A DNA stretch of 60,974 nt from Fluviibacter sp039805725 (GCA_039805725.1 JBDLTT010000020.1:1-60974), one strand, 5' to 3'; shown: positions 31,669 to 40,387, counted from the stretch's first letter. Translations and numbers: made by a program. Notes: generated by a model not told the origin, from the letters alone.

Positions 31669-33635
31669 AGACCGCCGACATAGCCAACCCGGCCGCGCTG
31701 ATCGACCGCCTGGCGCATCGTGCTCCGGATCTCAGGCGGATACTGCTTGAGATCATTGGCGGCGCCCGGGTGCTGAATGTTGGTCATCACGTAGGCATAG
31801 CCATCGACGTTCGGCACGACCTGTAGCCCCGTCAGTTCGCCACCAATCGGTGCTGACAAGATTCGCGTGGTCTGATGATTGTCGACGTTATGCGCCCATA
31901 GAAAATTGTTCAGGTGGTTGGCGGAGTCTTCACCGATAAAGAGCGTGCGCATGGCCGGCGAGTATTTAATGTTGTCCGGGTTTGCCACATGCTCGGTATC
32001 GCATTTGTCGTAGACGCCCACCGACTGCCCTGCCGGTTTGCGGCGCCCCATCACGTAAGCGGCCATGGATGAAGCAACCCATTCACCGGCAATCAGGCTG
32101 CCGTCGCTATCGAGCTGTCCACCTCGCATCGGCGCCCGATAGACGCCGCCACAGTTCAAATCGGCTACATCATCTTCCAGGCGAATGTGATCCTGGGGGC
32201 GATGGCCATTTTTCTTAGCGACCATACCGCCCTCGATACTCGACATCGCCACGTAGAGCAGCTTATCCTGCGGGTTATGAGTGACGCCTTCCATCTTGGT
32301 GAACTCGCTGGTCGCACCACGCATCGCACCAAATTTTCTGCTTTCTAGAAATGCCGCTGCTAGCTCCATACCAGGTTTAACGCGGAGATACACAGGCTGA
32401 TCGTCTGGCTTACTGCTGTTCGAACGTGCGCCACCCTGACCTTCGTAAACATAAACCGGTGTGTAGCGTTCATATTTTTCGGGGTCGGCTTTCACATCCG
32501 CGGCCGTAGCCGTATCAAAGATGTCCGAATAACGTACGCCCGAATCGATGAGTTGGCGAATCTGAGTCTCCGATGCATGGCCCAGACGGATCCACGTCAA
32601 TCTGGCCTGGCCGCCGGCAGCCCCACTGGTCTGATCCCACCGTGCCGCATAAAGTGTTCCTTCCGACAGATCTCTGGGGCGCTGCGCAATGAACATGAAG
32701 AGCATCGTATCGCGGCCATCGTCCCCCATGTATGCCGTGCGCTGGTCGGGCATCATATCCACCAACTCGAAAGACAACCGGCCCATCGCCAGACGTTTGT
32801 GCACGGTCGTTTTGCCATCCCGGCCAACGGCAATCTCGACCGGGTGTCCGTAGTCATAAGGGTTCGCACCACCCTCGCTGGCCAACTTACCGGGTGTGCC
32901 AAGATACTGGTTCATGGATTCGAGGGGTTCGTGTTCGAAGGTCTGGGCGTTTGGCTCGTACTCTTCGCCTCCGATGTGCGTATTCCATGGCGTCAGCGAC
33001 CCCGCACATGGGATCCAGATACCCTTCACCTTACTTAGGTCTACGTTGCGTAACTGCGAAACCTGTAACGCACCGCTCTGCCGGCTTTGCGTCAGCGACG
33101 CTAGGCTCACCGCCATCGGCAAGCGGCCATACATATCTCCGGTTGTACCCGGCTGATTAAGTGGCGCCTCCGTGTGATACTCGTACTGCGTCAGCAGATA
33201 GAATTTCTGTTCCGCACCTTTCTTGCCAACGCTGATCAGCGAATTGGCATCGGGTGCATAAGCAAAGAACGGGCCAGTGCCATGTACATCCTTTGCAACC
33301 GGTGCCGAGGTCATGAGAGCACGCCCCTTGATATCGACAATCTGCCCAGCGGATACCGCACCCGGACCCGACCCTTTGCGGTCGCCGGACATAAACAGGG
33401 TATCGTATTTCAAGGGAAAGGTTGCGGCGCGCCCATCCGCATATTGAATCGTTGCCACGCTGGTCGTATAGATGCGGGTCTGATCCTCGGCGGATGTCGG
33501 GGCGGGCGTCGCCGAAAACGTCACTGACTTGATGTGATTCATCATGGGATCGGCCGCCCACACAACACAAGCAGCTTGCGTTACCACGCCACCGATCAGA
33601 AGACTTTTCAAACAACATCGTAAAAAAAACCGCAT
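31653..33635 (-). CDS. phoX: PhoX-family alkaline phosphatase (DUF839), secreted
   Basis: A 660-aa exported protein. The signal peptide is hydrophobic with probable cleavage after VVWA (about residue 27). It lacks the twin-arginine motif usual in PhoX. The DUF839/PhoX signature CAGSLTPWNTHIGGEEYEPN lies at 210-229 (Cys210, Glu224, Glu225), followed by KMEGVTHNPQDKLLYVAMS and the late VANPDNIKYSP...LFIGEDS. PhoX enzymes use iron and calcium to hydrolyse phosphomonoesters in the periplasm. The ATG directly abuts the stop of the upstream GNAT gene (TAAATG). It is probably expressed at low phosphate from the operon promoter near 34.7 kb. Distinct DUF839 subfamilies exist, so activity is not certain. 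Confidence 0.8.
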   Translation of the reverse strand: MRFFLRCCLKSLLIGGVVTQAACVVWAADPMMNHIKSVTFSATPAPTSAEDQTRIYTTSVATIQYADGRAATFPLKYDTLFMSGDRKGSGPGAVSAGQIVDIKGRALMTSAPVAKDVHGTGPFFAYAPDANSLISVGKKGAEQKFYLLTQYEYHTEAPLNQPGTTGDMYGRLPMAVSLASLTQSRQSGALQVSQLRNVDLSKVKGIWIPCAGSLTPWNTHIGGEEYEPNAQTFEHEPLESMNQYLGTPGKLASEGGANPYDYGHPVEIAVGRDGKTTVHKRLAMGRLSFELVDMMPDQRTAYMGDDGRDTMLFMFIAQRPRDLSEGTLYAARWDQTSGAAGGQARLTWIRLGHASETQIRQLIDSGVRYSDIFDTATAADVKADPEKYERYTPVYVYEGQGGARSNSSKPDDQPVYLRVKPGMELAAAFLESRKFGAMRGATSEFTKMEGVTHNPQDKLLYVAMSSIEGGMVAKKNGHRPQDHIRLEDDVADLNCGGVYRAPMRGGQLDSDGSLIAGEWVASSMAAYVMGRRKPAGQSVGVYDKCDTEHVANPDNIKYSPAMRTLFIGEDSANHLNNFLWAHNVDNHQTTRILSAPIGGELTGLQVVPNVDGYAYVMTNIQHPGAANDLKQYPPEIRSTMRQAVDQRGRVGYVGGLPAVE

Positions 33636-34106
33636 TTAAAACTCCATGATCATGATGGCCCGACCTTTGTCACACGCTCGGGTGACCTGCCGAAACCCGA
33701 ATTGCTTGAATCGCTCAATCTTCGGCGTCGAAACGACCATCCGACCATTGCCGAAATGGGCCCGCACCCAGTCGATACGCGCTTTGACCAACTTCTTACC
33801 GATCCCAGAATTACGAAAGTCTGGGTGGACTGCGGATAGATAAAGCACATGGGTATTGGATGCCCAGTCCGCTGCTTTGATCCCACCGACACCGACAACC
33901 TTTACTTCAGCTTTTGTCTCGACTGTGGCAATGAAGAAATGGCGATACAAGGGCTCTCCTGCGGGTTTAACCTCCTCGTTCAGCCGCTGAACGGTATACC
34001 GATCGTTACCGGCAAAACTTCCGTGCAGCACCTCGACCGTCTGAATCACCTTTTCGGATTCTGCGTCATCAAGTACAGCGACCTGAACCGTTGTGGTTTT
34101 GCCCAT
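33636..34106 (-). CDS. GNAT-family acetyltransferase
   Basis: This 156-aa single-domain GNAT has LYLSAVHPDFRNSGIGKKLV near 88-107 (acetyl-CoA pyrophosphate loop) and FKQFGFRQVTRACDKGRAIM near the C-terminus. The substrate is unknown. It lies 33 bases after the 34140-34697 gene and is directly coupled to the phoX-like gene. The Shine-Dalgarno is weak. Confidence 0.75.
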   Translation of the reverse strand: MGKTTTVQVAVLDDAESEKVIQTVEVLHGSFAGNDRYTVQRLNEEVKPAGEPLYRHFFIATVETKAEVKVVGVGGIKAADWASNTHVLYLSAVHPDFRNSGIGKKLVKARIDWVRAHFGNGRMVVSTPKIERFKQFGFRQVTRACDKGRAIMIMEF

Positions 34107-34139
34107 GACCCTAGCTCATTCGAAACCGCAAATGCCCAC

Positions 34140-34697
34140 TCAGGAAGCTTTCCCTGCCTTGCTGTTTTTGCCCGGCACACGTGAAACCGCCTTTGCCGAT
34201 GGCCTCTTGGTGACTGATTTTTTCGCCACAGGGCGTGGGATTGCTTTCACCAAGTCACGCGCCGATTTCATGGCGGCTGACTCCGTGGAAGCAATACCTT
34301 GCATGGCCTGCTCGATGAGCTTCAATACTTCTGCGTATTCCGGGCTTGCATCATGCTCTAGCTTATGCAGGAACTCCTGACTAAACTCGCTCCAACCTGT
34401 CGCATTGTGAGCGACCGCAGCGAAGATGATTTCCTGGGCTTTGGTCGTTTTAGCGACCACATCGTCTACCCATTTCATCGCCAACTCATGATGGTCATTG
34501 GTTGCCACACGTTCCCAATGGGCCCCGGGGCCGTGTTCGCCATGGTGAGCGGCTGGGTGTAATACCGCACGGCCAACTAGGTACTGACCATCGATGAAAT
34601 GCGCAACCAGCTCCAACCAGGCACGGGTTGATGCCTGACCAAACTCCAGATTTTTTTCACGAAACTCATGCAACGAATTCAGGTAATAGGTGAACAT
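34140..34697 (-). CDS. Phasin-like helical protein with His-rich centre and basic tail
   Basis: 185 aa from the ATG at 34697, preceded by AGGAGG. An upstream in-frame start at 34829 lacks support. The sequence is helical: LNSLHEFREKNLEFGQASTRAWLELV opens it in the manner of phasin-like proteins, a histidine-rich patch (HPAAHHGEHGPGAHW, about 47-61) follows, and the last 35 residues are Lys/Ser/Ala-rich. It may bind granules or polyanions such as polyphosphate or DNA, which is inference. It is the first gene of a GNAT-PhoX operon and diverges from the CYTH-CHAD gene. Confidence 0.65.
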   Translation of the reverse strand: MFTYYLNSLHEFREKNLEFGQASTRAWLELVAHFIDGQYLVGRAVLHPAAHHGEHGPGAHWERVATNDHHELAMKWVDDVVAKTTKAQEIIFAAVAHNATGWSEFSQEFLHKLEHDASPEYAEVLKLIEQAMQGIASTESAAMKSARDLVKAIPRPVAKKSVTKRPSAKAVSRVPGKNSKAGKAS

Positions 34698-34722
34698 GGA
34701 TTTATCCTCCTTTTCATAACAG

Positions 34723-34756
34723 AACCTAACGTGCGCACGTTTCGAATTCATGACAA
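34723..34756 (-). promoter_or_regulatory. Candidate Pho box, palindrome and -10 for the phasin-like/GNAT/phoX operon
   Basis: On the minus strand TTGTCAT (34756-34750), four bases, TCGAAAC (34745-34739), 10 bases, then TAGGTT (34728-34723). The second half and the -10 are weak. A perfect palindrome AACGTGCGCACGTT (34728-34741) fills the spacer and may be a separate operator. Confidence 0.35.
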
Positions 34757-34862
34757 AGGGTCTGCCAGCACCGGAATTAGATTGATTCTGGTGATGAACG
34801 GGCGTACGCTTCGGTTTCGTATTTCTCAACCCATTGAAAATTAATATAAATTTAACAATCAG

Positions 34863-36320
34863 ATGACTGCCACACAGACCATCCGGCTCAGGCTTGACGC
34901 CGCAGACATCGGCGCCCTATTGCAAAACCCCTTGCTGGCCAAGCCGCCCAAGCGGCGCCGCGTTCATCTGACGTGCTTTGATACGCCCGAAAAATCCCTC
35001 GTCGGGCTCGGTCTTGCTGTCGAAGAAACGCGCGTCCTGCGCAAAACGATCCTAACGGTGACGCAAATCTTTGGTCAGCCGCAGGTATGGTCTGCACCCA
35101 CAACACCTGGCACCTTTGATTTCGCCACGCTGATCGACACGCCGGAAATCGCCGAGCAACTCACCCAACTCGCCAATGCGCTGGTGCCTGTTTATGCGAT
35201 CGAAACCAGCCAGCGCCAGTGGACGGTGCAGATCCGTAGCGCCCAGGTCGAGGTCACTCTCGAAGAAGGTCAGATTTCAACCGGCGATGGTGCATCACAA
35301 CGCACCCACCGATTCTGCGAAATAGAACTACGCCTCCACCAGGGGCAATCGGCCGCGCTCTATGGTGTTGCACGCTTGCTCAGCCGGCTGCTTCGACTGC
35401 ACCCAATCTCCGACAGTCTCAGGCAACGCGCAATCGCCTTTAGTGCCGGCGATGTCGCTCGTCCAGTGAAGGCTCGGCGCGTAAAAGTTGATGCCAAAGA
35501 CTCGGTCATCAGTGTCTTCAAGCAGCTTGCCTGGATCTCCCTGCATCAACTTCAGGCCAATGAGAGCGGTGTCTTTGCACCCAACAACGTCGAGTTCATT
35601 CATCAGGCGCGGGTTTCATTAAGACGCTTGCGTACCGCATTGAAGCTTTTCGGGTCAGAACTGCCACCAGAGTTCGCTGACAAATGGGGTCTGGCCTGGC
35701 GCGATGTCGGAGAACAGCTGGGAAGCGCCAGAAACTGGGACGTATTCTGTACCGAGATATTGCCGGACATCGAGGTAGATCTGGGTAACGTTCCGGATGT
35801 GTCAGACCTGAAAGAATTTGCGCAGGACCAGCGTGACAAAGCACACGCGCAAACACAAGCATGGATGAAAAGCCGCCGTTATAGCCTGACAATGATCGCG
35901 TTTTGCGAAGCTCTGCTGGCACTTCCGGATCGTAAAGCAGAGCGCATTAGTAATTTTGCCGACAAGGCACTCAAGAAACGCCACAAGCGGTTCTGCCGGG
36001 GCGCCAAGGTGGCGCACACGCTTTCCGCTGAAGCGCGCCATGAAGTGCGCATTGATCTCAAGAAATTGCGCTACACCATCGACTTTTTCGAGAGCCTGTA
36101 CCCGCAAAAGCTGTTACGGCCATTCCTGGCCGGCCTGGCCGAGACTCAGGAACTGCTTGGCCACATGAACGACCTGGTGACTTGTGAAGCGCTGCTAGCC
36201 CTGCGACCAGGCGCCCCCTTAGACCTGCCCGTCGCCTGGACTAAAGGCCGGATGAGCGCCTACCTAGAAACCCTACCCGCCGCACTGAAGCCGGTGCTCG
36301 ACGCAAAAACGCCCTGGTAA
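34863..36320 (+). CDS. CYTH and CHAD domain protein
   Basis: A 485-aa protein. The N-terminal 200 residues resemble a CYTH (triphosphate tunnel) domain, but its entry motif ExExK is not clear. The C-terminal part (about 205-480) is a CHAD domain: FIHQARVSLRRLRTALKLFG near 246-265 and RHEVRIDLKKLRYTIDFFE near 393-411, rich in basic and His residues. CHAD domains bind polyphosphate, and CYTH-CHAD proteins often associate with polyphosphate granules. PPK2 lies 3 kb away. There is no Shine-Dalgarno, and a TATAAA lies 12 bases before the ATG. Confidence 0.82.
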   Translation: MTATQTIRLRLDAADIGALLQNPLLAKPPKRRRVHLTCFDTPEKSLVGLGLAVEETRVLRKTILTVTQIFGQPQVWSAPTTPGTFDFATLIDTPEIAEQLTQLANALVPVYAIETSQRQWTVQIRSAQVEVTLEEGQISTGDGASQRTHRFCEIELRLHQGQSAALYGVARLLSRLLRLHPISDSLRQRAIAFSAGDVARPVKARRVKVDAKDSVISVFKQLAWISLHQLQANESGVFAPNNVEFIHQARVSLRRLRTALKLFGSELPPEFADKWGLAWRDVGEQLGSARNWDVFCTEILPDIEVDLGNVPDVSDLKEFAQDQRDKAHAQTQAWMKSRRYSLTMIAFCEALLALPDRKAERISNFADKALKKRHKRFCRGAKVAHTLSAEARHEVRIDLKKLRYTIDFFESLYPQKLLRPFLAGLAETQELLGHMNDLVTCEALLALRPGAPLDLPVAWTKGRMSAYLETLPAALKPVLDAKTPW

Positions 36321-36326
36321 GCCGGC

Positions 36327-37694
36327 TTAGAACGACACGTTGGTCCGAATCCCGAAGACCAGCGCATTGTTGATGGGGAGTTGGTTATTTTGCGGTTGTG
36401 GTGCCCGCGCGCCGGGATTGATCACGTAAACAACGAAGGGCTGGATCGCTAACCAGGGTGACACCACCGCCTGATAATCGAATTCGATGAATGACTCGAA
36501 ATTCGGGGTTGGCTTATTCGTGTTCTGGTAGGTGTTTTCGTACTGAACATTGTTCACATAGGAACTACTCATGTTCATGTAGCCGAAGCCAATAGCTGTC
36601 TGATCCAGCGGTCGACCATCCACCAGCCCCTTGTAACTCAGGCCGCCCTCCACGAACCAGTTCACCTGGTTACGATCACTCTGTGGGCTGTAATGAAAGC
36701 TGGCGAAGACATTGGGGCCCTGGTCTTCGGTATTGGCGTCGCGCCAGATCGCCTGATCAAAACTGGCATACAAAGAATAGTTGCCCTTAAAACTCTGCGC
36801 TGGCGCACCGGTATCGGCTGCCAAGGGCTGCCCATCATTGGCCATGCTCAGACTGTTGAAGGTACCCGAGTGATACCACGCGCCAAACTTGTAGACGCCG
36901 GGCATCTTGCCGTTCTCCTTGCCGGGGTTCAGGTTGTAGGCGGACTCGAGAAAGCTCAATACCCCCTGACCCATCGGGAAGTCCAGACCGGAGGTATTGC
37001 CATTGGGATTCTTGCCCATCGGGTTGCCGTTGAAGACCGCCCCCTGGAATGTCCACTCCGGATTTGGCGTCAGAATGATCTGGGCTGCTGGCGTTGCGTT
37101 GGGATAAGTCGGCCCGGAGTTTGGCATATTCTGGGCCCATATCGCCGGCCAACCCCACGTGCTATTCACCATGAATGCCGATGACGCAATGGTGTCGAAG
37201 TTCAAATCTGCTTCAATCTGTCCCACTTTAACCGTCACAGTATTGTCAAAGAATTTTTGTTGCACCCATAACTCACCTAGCTTCGCGCCTGCAGGGGCAT
37301 ACTCGGTATTGGTCACGGTCATAATGTTTTGCAGGTTGGTCTGAGATAGTCCCTTGCCCTGCACAACATAGGCGGCCACGTGCCCTGACATCCCCGACCA
37401 GCCGAGCAAGGTCCCTAGATCAACATCTACCTGCGGCTGGAACAGCCCATCGTATTCAATGCCGCGTTTAACACCACCATTAACGTTGCCTAATACATCC
37501 GATGTCTGGGTCAAGGTAAATACAACCCCCTTGTCTTCCAGGCTGCTTCGGATGCCCCCCCAGTCTCCCGTGAGCGATGGGCGAACATAAAAACCATCAG
37601 GATTGTAATCCTGCGCATATGGCACCACCGACCATCCAGTAAAAATGGCCGCAGCACATGCGATACGAGAGATATTGCAACGCAGTCTGATCAA
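36327..37694 (-). CDS. OprB-family carbohydrate-selective porin
   Basis: This 455-aa protein has a signal peptide ending near VVPYAQD, then LTGDWGGIRSSLEDKGVVF, the N-terminal OprB motif, aromatic-rich beta strands and a terminal Phe (TNVSF) for outer-membrane insertion. It forms a sugar-permeable pore. The first codon appears to be TTG, since no ATG lies in the signal region, so the exact start is uncertain. It lies six bases from the converging CYTH-CHAD stop. Confidence 0.85.
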   Translation of the reverse strand: MIRLRCNISRIACAAAIFTGWSVVPYAQDYNPDGFYVRPSLTGDWGGIRSSLEDKGVVFTLTQTSDVLGNVNGGVKRGIEYDGLFQPQVDVDLGTLLGWSGMSGHVAAYVVQGKGLSQTNLQNIMTVTNTEYAPAGAKLGELWVQQKFFDNTVTVKVGQIEADLNFDTIASSAFMVNSTWGWPAIWAQNMPNSGPTYPNATPAAQIILTPNPEWTFQGAVFNGNPMGKNPNGNTSGLDFPMGQGVLSFLESAYNLNPGKENGKMPGVYKFGAWYHSGTFNSLSMANDGQPLAADTGAPAQSFKGNYSLYASFDQAIWRDANTEDQGPNVFASFHYSPQSDRNQVNWFVEGGLSYKGLVDGRPLDQTAIGFGYMNMSSSYVNNVQYENTYQNTNKPTPNFESFIEFDYQAVVSPWLAIQPFVVYVINPGARAPQPQNNQLPINNALVFGIRTNVSF

Positions 37695-37775
37695 TCTGCA
37701 CCCATCAAGGCTGGGCAGACAGACTGCAAGCCAGCTTTAGATCCTAAAGGTTGCAGTAATCTTACAAACCGATTG

Positions 37776-38243
37776 CTACTCTTTCGTTACACTCAAATCA
37801 TCTTTAGGCGAACCTTCTTCAAGGACACTTAATTGCACAAGCGGCGAATTGCCGGACACAAAGGTACAGGTAATGTTTGCTGGCTCCCAGTTCTCTAGGA
37901 AACTGTACGCGCGAACCCGACCTTCACCCTGCATTCGCACCGTTCTTGATACTTTAGTGCTCGACAATGCTTCAATCACGAAGCCTGTCTGCACACTAGA
38001 TGATGTAAATCGCAACTTATTGAATATCGCTGTCTGACTAGACTGAGCAAAATCCCTTGCGGCATAAACACATGGCAACAACTCGGGTCGTTTTCGAAAC
38101 AACTCCTGTTCCGCATAAAGCGCCTGGTACCGTTGATTGTAAGCTGTAGGTACACGACCGCCCCCTTGCGCCCCTTCGACACAAAGCAAAAATACGAATA
38201 CAGGAATCACGCAGCGCAAAGATCTGTCCCACAAGAGTTTCAT
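37776..38243 (-). CDS. Secreted protein of unknown function
   Basis: This 155-aa protein has a clear Sec signal (CVIPVFVFLLCVEGAQG, cleavage near residue 27). The mature part is about 128 residues with two cysteines (LLPCVYAA, NITCTFVSG) that could form a disulfide. No named family is recognised. Its ATG overlaps the stop of the PstS-like gene by four bases (ATGA), so the two are co-translated and likely act in the same process. Confidence 0.7.
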   Translation of the reverse strand: MKLLWDRSLRCVIPVFVFLLCVEGAQGGGRVPTAYNQRYQALYAEQELFRKRPELLPCVYAARDFAQSSQTAIFNKLRFTSSSVQTGFVIEALSSTKVSRTVRMQGEGRVRAYSFLENWEPANITCTFVSGNSPLVQLSVLEEGSPKDDLSVTKE

Positions 38244-39334
38244 GACCCGTTCCTTTTCTTTTGGGGCGGACCAAAGCGTTTCGATGTCTGAATTTGTGAG
38301 AGTGCTGCGGCAATATCCTGGTAGGCGACAGGAATCTGTTCATTGGTGCCAGGGGTTACTGCCTTTAGAACCTGAGTGAGCATCTGAACCGTTTCCTGCG
38401 CATCGGGCACATCTTCCGGTATCTGTTTCATCTGCCCATAAATCACTGCCATTATGGGCCAAGCGTCTGCAGAACTAATATTCACTGGCGCAGAAAAATC
38501 GGTCGTAGGTTGGTCAAGAAAGTTTCTGAGCGAGCTCGCAAAACGTTCTGGCGTAGGTCTCACAAACTCACCATGACCATTTTTTAGTTGTACGGTTTTT
38601 AATCCAAAGGTGCTAACTATCTCCCAGGATTGAAATCCAACAGCACCCTCCTGAGCTAAAAGCTTCTTGGCCGCTGCCCCACCATCCTTCTCACCGGCGC
38701 CTAACGGCCAAATCAGACCAGAACCCAGACCGATTTTTTTGCGCCAAAGCTCTGAGCCACTCGCAAGATACCGCGTAAAATTGAAAGTCACGACCGAACC
38801 GTCGGACTGTGCGATGGGCACCACAGGAATCGCAGGCAATGACAGATGCGGATTCAACTCGGTAATGCGTGGATCATTCCAGGCCGTAATCTGCCCCAGA
38901 TACATCGCAGCCAAGACATTCGCATCCAGCCGCACTGCATTGGATGGGATTCCGGGCAGATTGATGGCCACAGCAATGCCTAGCCCTAACAGAGGAAACT
39001 GAACTAGCCCCTTATCGCTGAGACGATTAGTCGTCAGCGGAAACTCCACGACAGCCAGGTCATAGATACCAACAAACAATTCCGAGGTGGAAATATCTTC
39101 CAATGCTTCAACATAGCTCACCTCAATGTTGGTCGCTGCTGTAAATGCATTGCCCCACTGACGCACTGTTGCTGAGGCCGCTGGCGTGCCAACAATTGAC
39201 ACATTGGCCAAAGCTGCGCTGGAAATAACCAGCAGGGCGGCAGATTCTAGAACCCGGATTAGAAATAAAAAAAATCGGTGAGCCATCAGAGCATCAAAGA
39301 CTACTAATTTAGGCATGCCCTGTTTGCAGGGCAT
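38240..39334 (-). CDS. PstS-like periplasmic substrate-binding protein
   Basis: A 364-aa protein, or 348 aa if the Met at 39286 is the start (just before the signal FFLFLIRVLESAALLVISSAALA). The mature part follows the PBP-like/PstS fold: VSIVGTPAASATVRQWGNAF, YLGQITAWNDPRITELNPHL near 151-170 and QSDGSVVTFNFTRYLASGS near 178-196, where PstS has RSDSSGTT. The altered phosphate loop suggests weaker or different ligand binding. No permease genes are adjacent, so it may be a sensor or an accessory to PstCAB. Identity with pstS in this window is low. Confidence 0.75.
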   Translation of the reverse strand: MPCKQGMPKLVVFDALMAHRFFLFLIRVLESAALLVISSAALANVSIVGTPAASATVRQWGNAFTAATNIEVSYVEALEDISTSELFVGIYDLAVVEFPLTTNRLSDKGLVQFPLLGLGIAVAINLPGIPSNAVRLDANVLAAMYLGQITAWNDPRITELNPHLSLPAIPVVPIAQSDGSVVTFNFTRYLASGSELWRKKIGLGSGLIWPLGAGEKDGGAAAKKLLAQEGAVGFQSWEIVSTFGLKTVQLKNGHGEFVRPTPERFASSLRNFLDQPTTDFSAPVNISSADAWPIMAVIYGQMKQIPEDVPDAQETVQMLTQVLKAVTPGTNEQIPVAYQDIAAALSQIQTSKRFGPPQKKRNGS

Positions 39335-39433
39335 ACCGAAGCATACAAATCATAAACCGATTTTATGAGGAGGATCCTTATTTCAAAATCCGAGACTGAC
39401 TAGGCCGACCGGTTCAAAACCGCCTATTGAGGT

Positions 39434-40387
39434 TTAGCCGTAATAGTTCGGCACGATCATGTCATCAGGCACGGGGTGGCGCACATAATCCGGGTTATGT
39501 TGACGCTTCGGCAACACAACCTCCTCATGGATGATGTCTTCGTATGGCACCTGCGACAAGAGGTGATTGATACAGTTGAGACGGGCTGCCTTTTTGTCGT
39601 TACCTGGCACAACCCACCAAGGCGCTTCTGGAATATTGGTCTTGTTGAGCATTTTTTCTTTGGCGCGGGTGTAATCTTCCCAACGCACACGCGACTGCAG
39701 ATCCATCGGGCTCAGTTTCCACTGCTTCAACGGGTCGTTGATTCGGCTCAGGAAGCGGGCGTGCTGCTCATCATCGTTAATGGAGAACCAGTACTTCACC
39801 AATTTGATACCCGAGCGCACCAGCATACGTTCAAATTCCGGCGTCGACCGGAAAAACTCTTTGTATTCGGCATCGTTACAAAACCCCATGACGTGCTCTA
39901 CACCGGCGCGGTTATACCAGCTTCGGTCAAATAATACGATTTCTCCGGCCGCTGGAAAATGAGAAACATAGCGCTGAAAGTACCACTGGGTCTTTTCCCG
40001 GTCACTTGGCGCCGGAAGCGCAACGGTTCGAACGACCCGTGGATTTAGCCGCTGTGTAATTCGTTTGATGACGCCGCCTTTGCCCGCCGCGTCACGCCCC
40101 TCAAAAAGAATAATCATGCGATAGCCGGTGTGAGCGACCCAATCTTGCAGCTTGACCAGCTCCCCCTGCAAACGCAAAAGTTCCTTGAAATAGTGCCGGC
40201 GCTTCGCACGTGCCTTGGCTGCATCTTCAGGGGAACTGACTTCATCGTGGAACCGTTGATCGTCGAGTTCCATTTCGAGCTCTTCGTCAAAGCTATCTAG
40301 CATCTCCCGTTCCAAACGGTGATACATATCCGCCAAGGCTTCATCGTGATCACCTGTACCACGCTGATGTTCGTGTTTCTTGCTCAT
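39434..40387 (-). CDS. ppk2: Polyphosphate kinase 2
   Basis: A 317-aa PPK2 with Walker A EGRDAAGKGG at 96-105, the lid region LPAPSDREKTQWYFQRYV and Walker B FDRSWYNRAG at 153-162, ending MIVPNYYG. PPK2 enzymes use polyphosphate to phosphorylate nucleoside diphosphates, or the reverse, in the cytoplasm. The acidic N-terminal extension of about 60 residues is common in class I. It is monocistronic, near CYTH-CHAD and phosphate-uptake genes, fitting polyphosphate turnover. Confidence 0.93.
   Translation of the reverse strand: MSKKHEHQRGTGDHDEALADMYHRLEREMLDSFDEELEMELDDQRFHDEVSSPEDAAKARAKRRHYFKELLRLQGELVKLQDWVAHTGYRMIILFEGRDAAGKGGVIKRITQRLNPRVVRTVALPAPSDREKTQWYFQRYVSHFPAAGEIVLFDRSWYNRAGVEHVMGFCNDAEYKEFFRSTPEFERMLVRSGIKLVKYWFSINDDEQHARFLSRINDPLKQWKLSPMDLQSRVRWEDYTRAKEKMLNKTNIPEAPWWVVPGNDKKAARLNCINHLLSQVPYEDIIHEEVVLPKRQHNPDYVRHPVPDDMIVPNYYG

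Noticed and set aside
39350..39370. Pho box upstream of the PstS-like gene
   Set aside because: CATAAA/TTTATG forms an inverted repeat rather than direct repeats, and no -10 fits the spacing.
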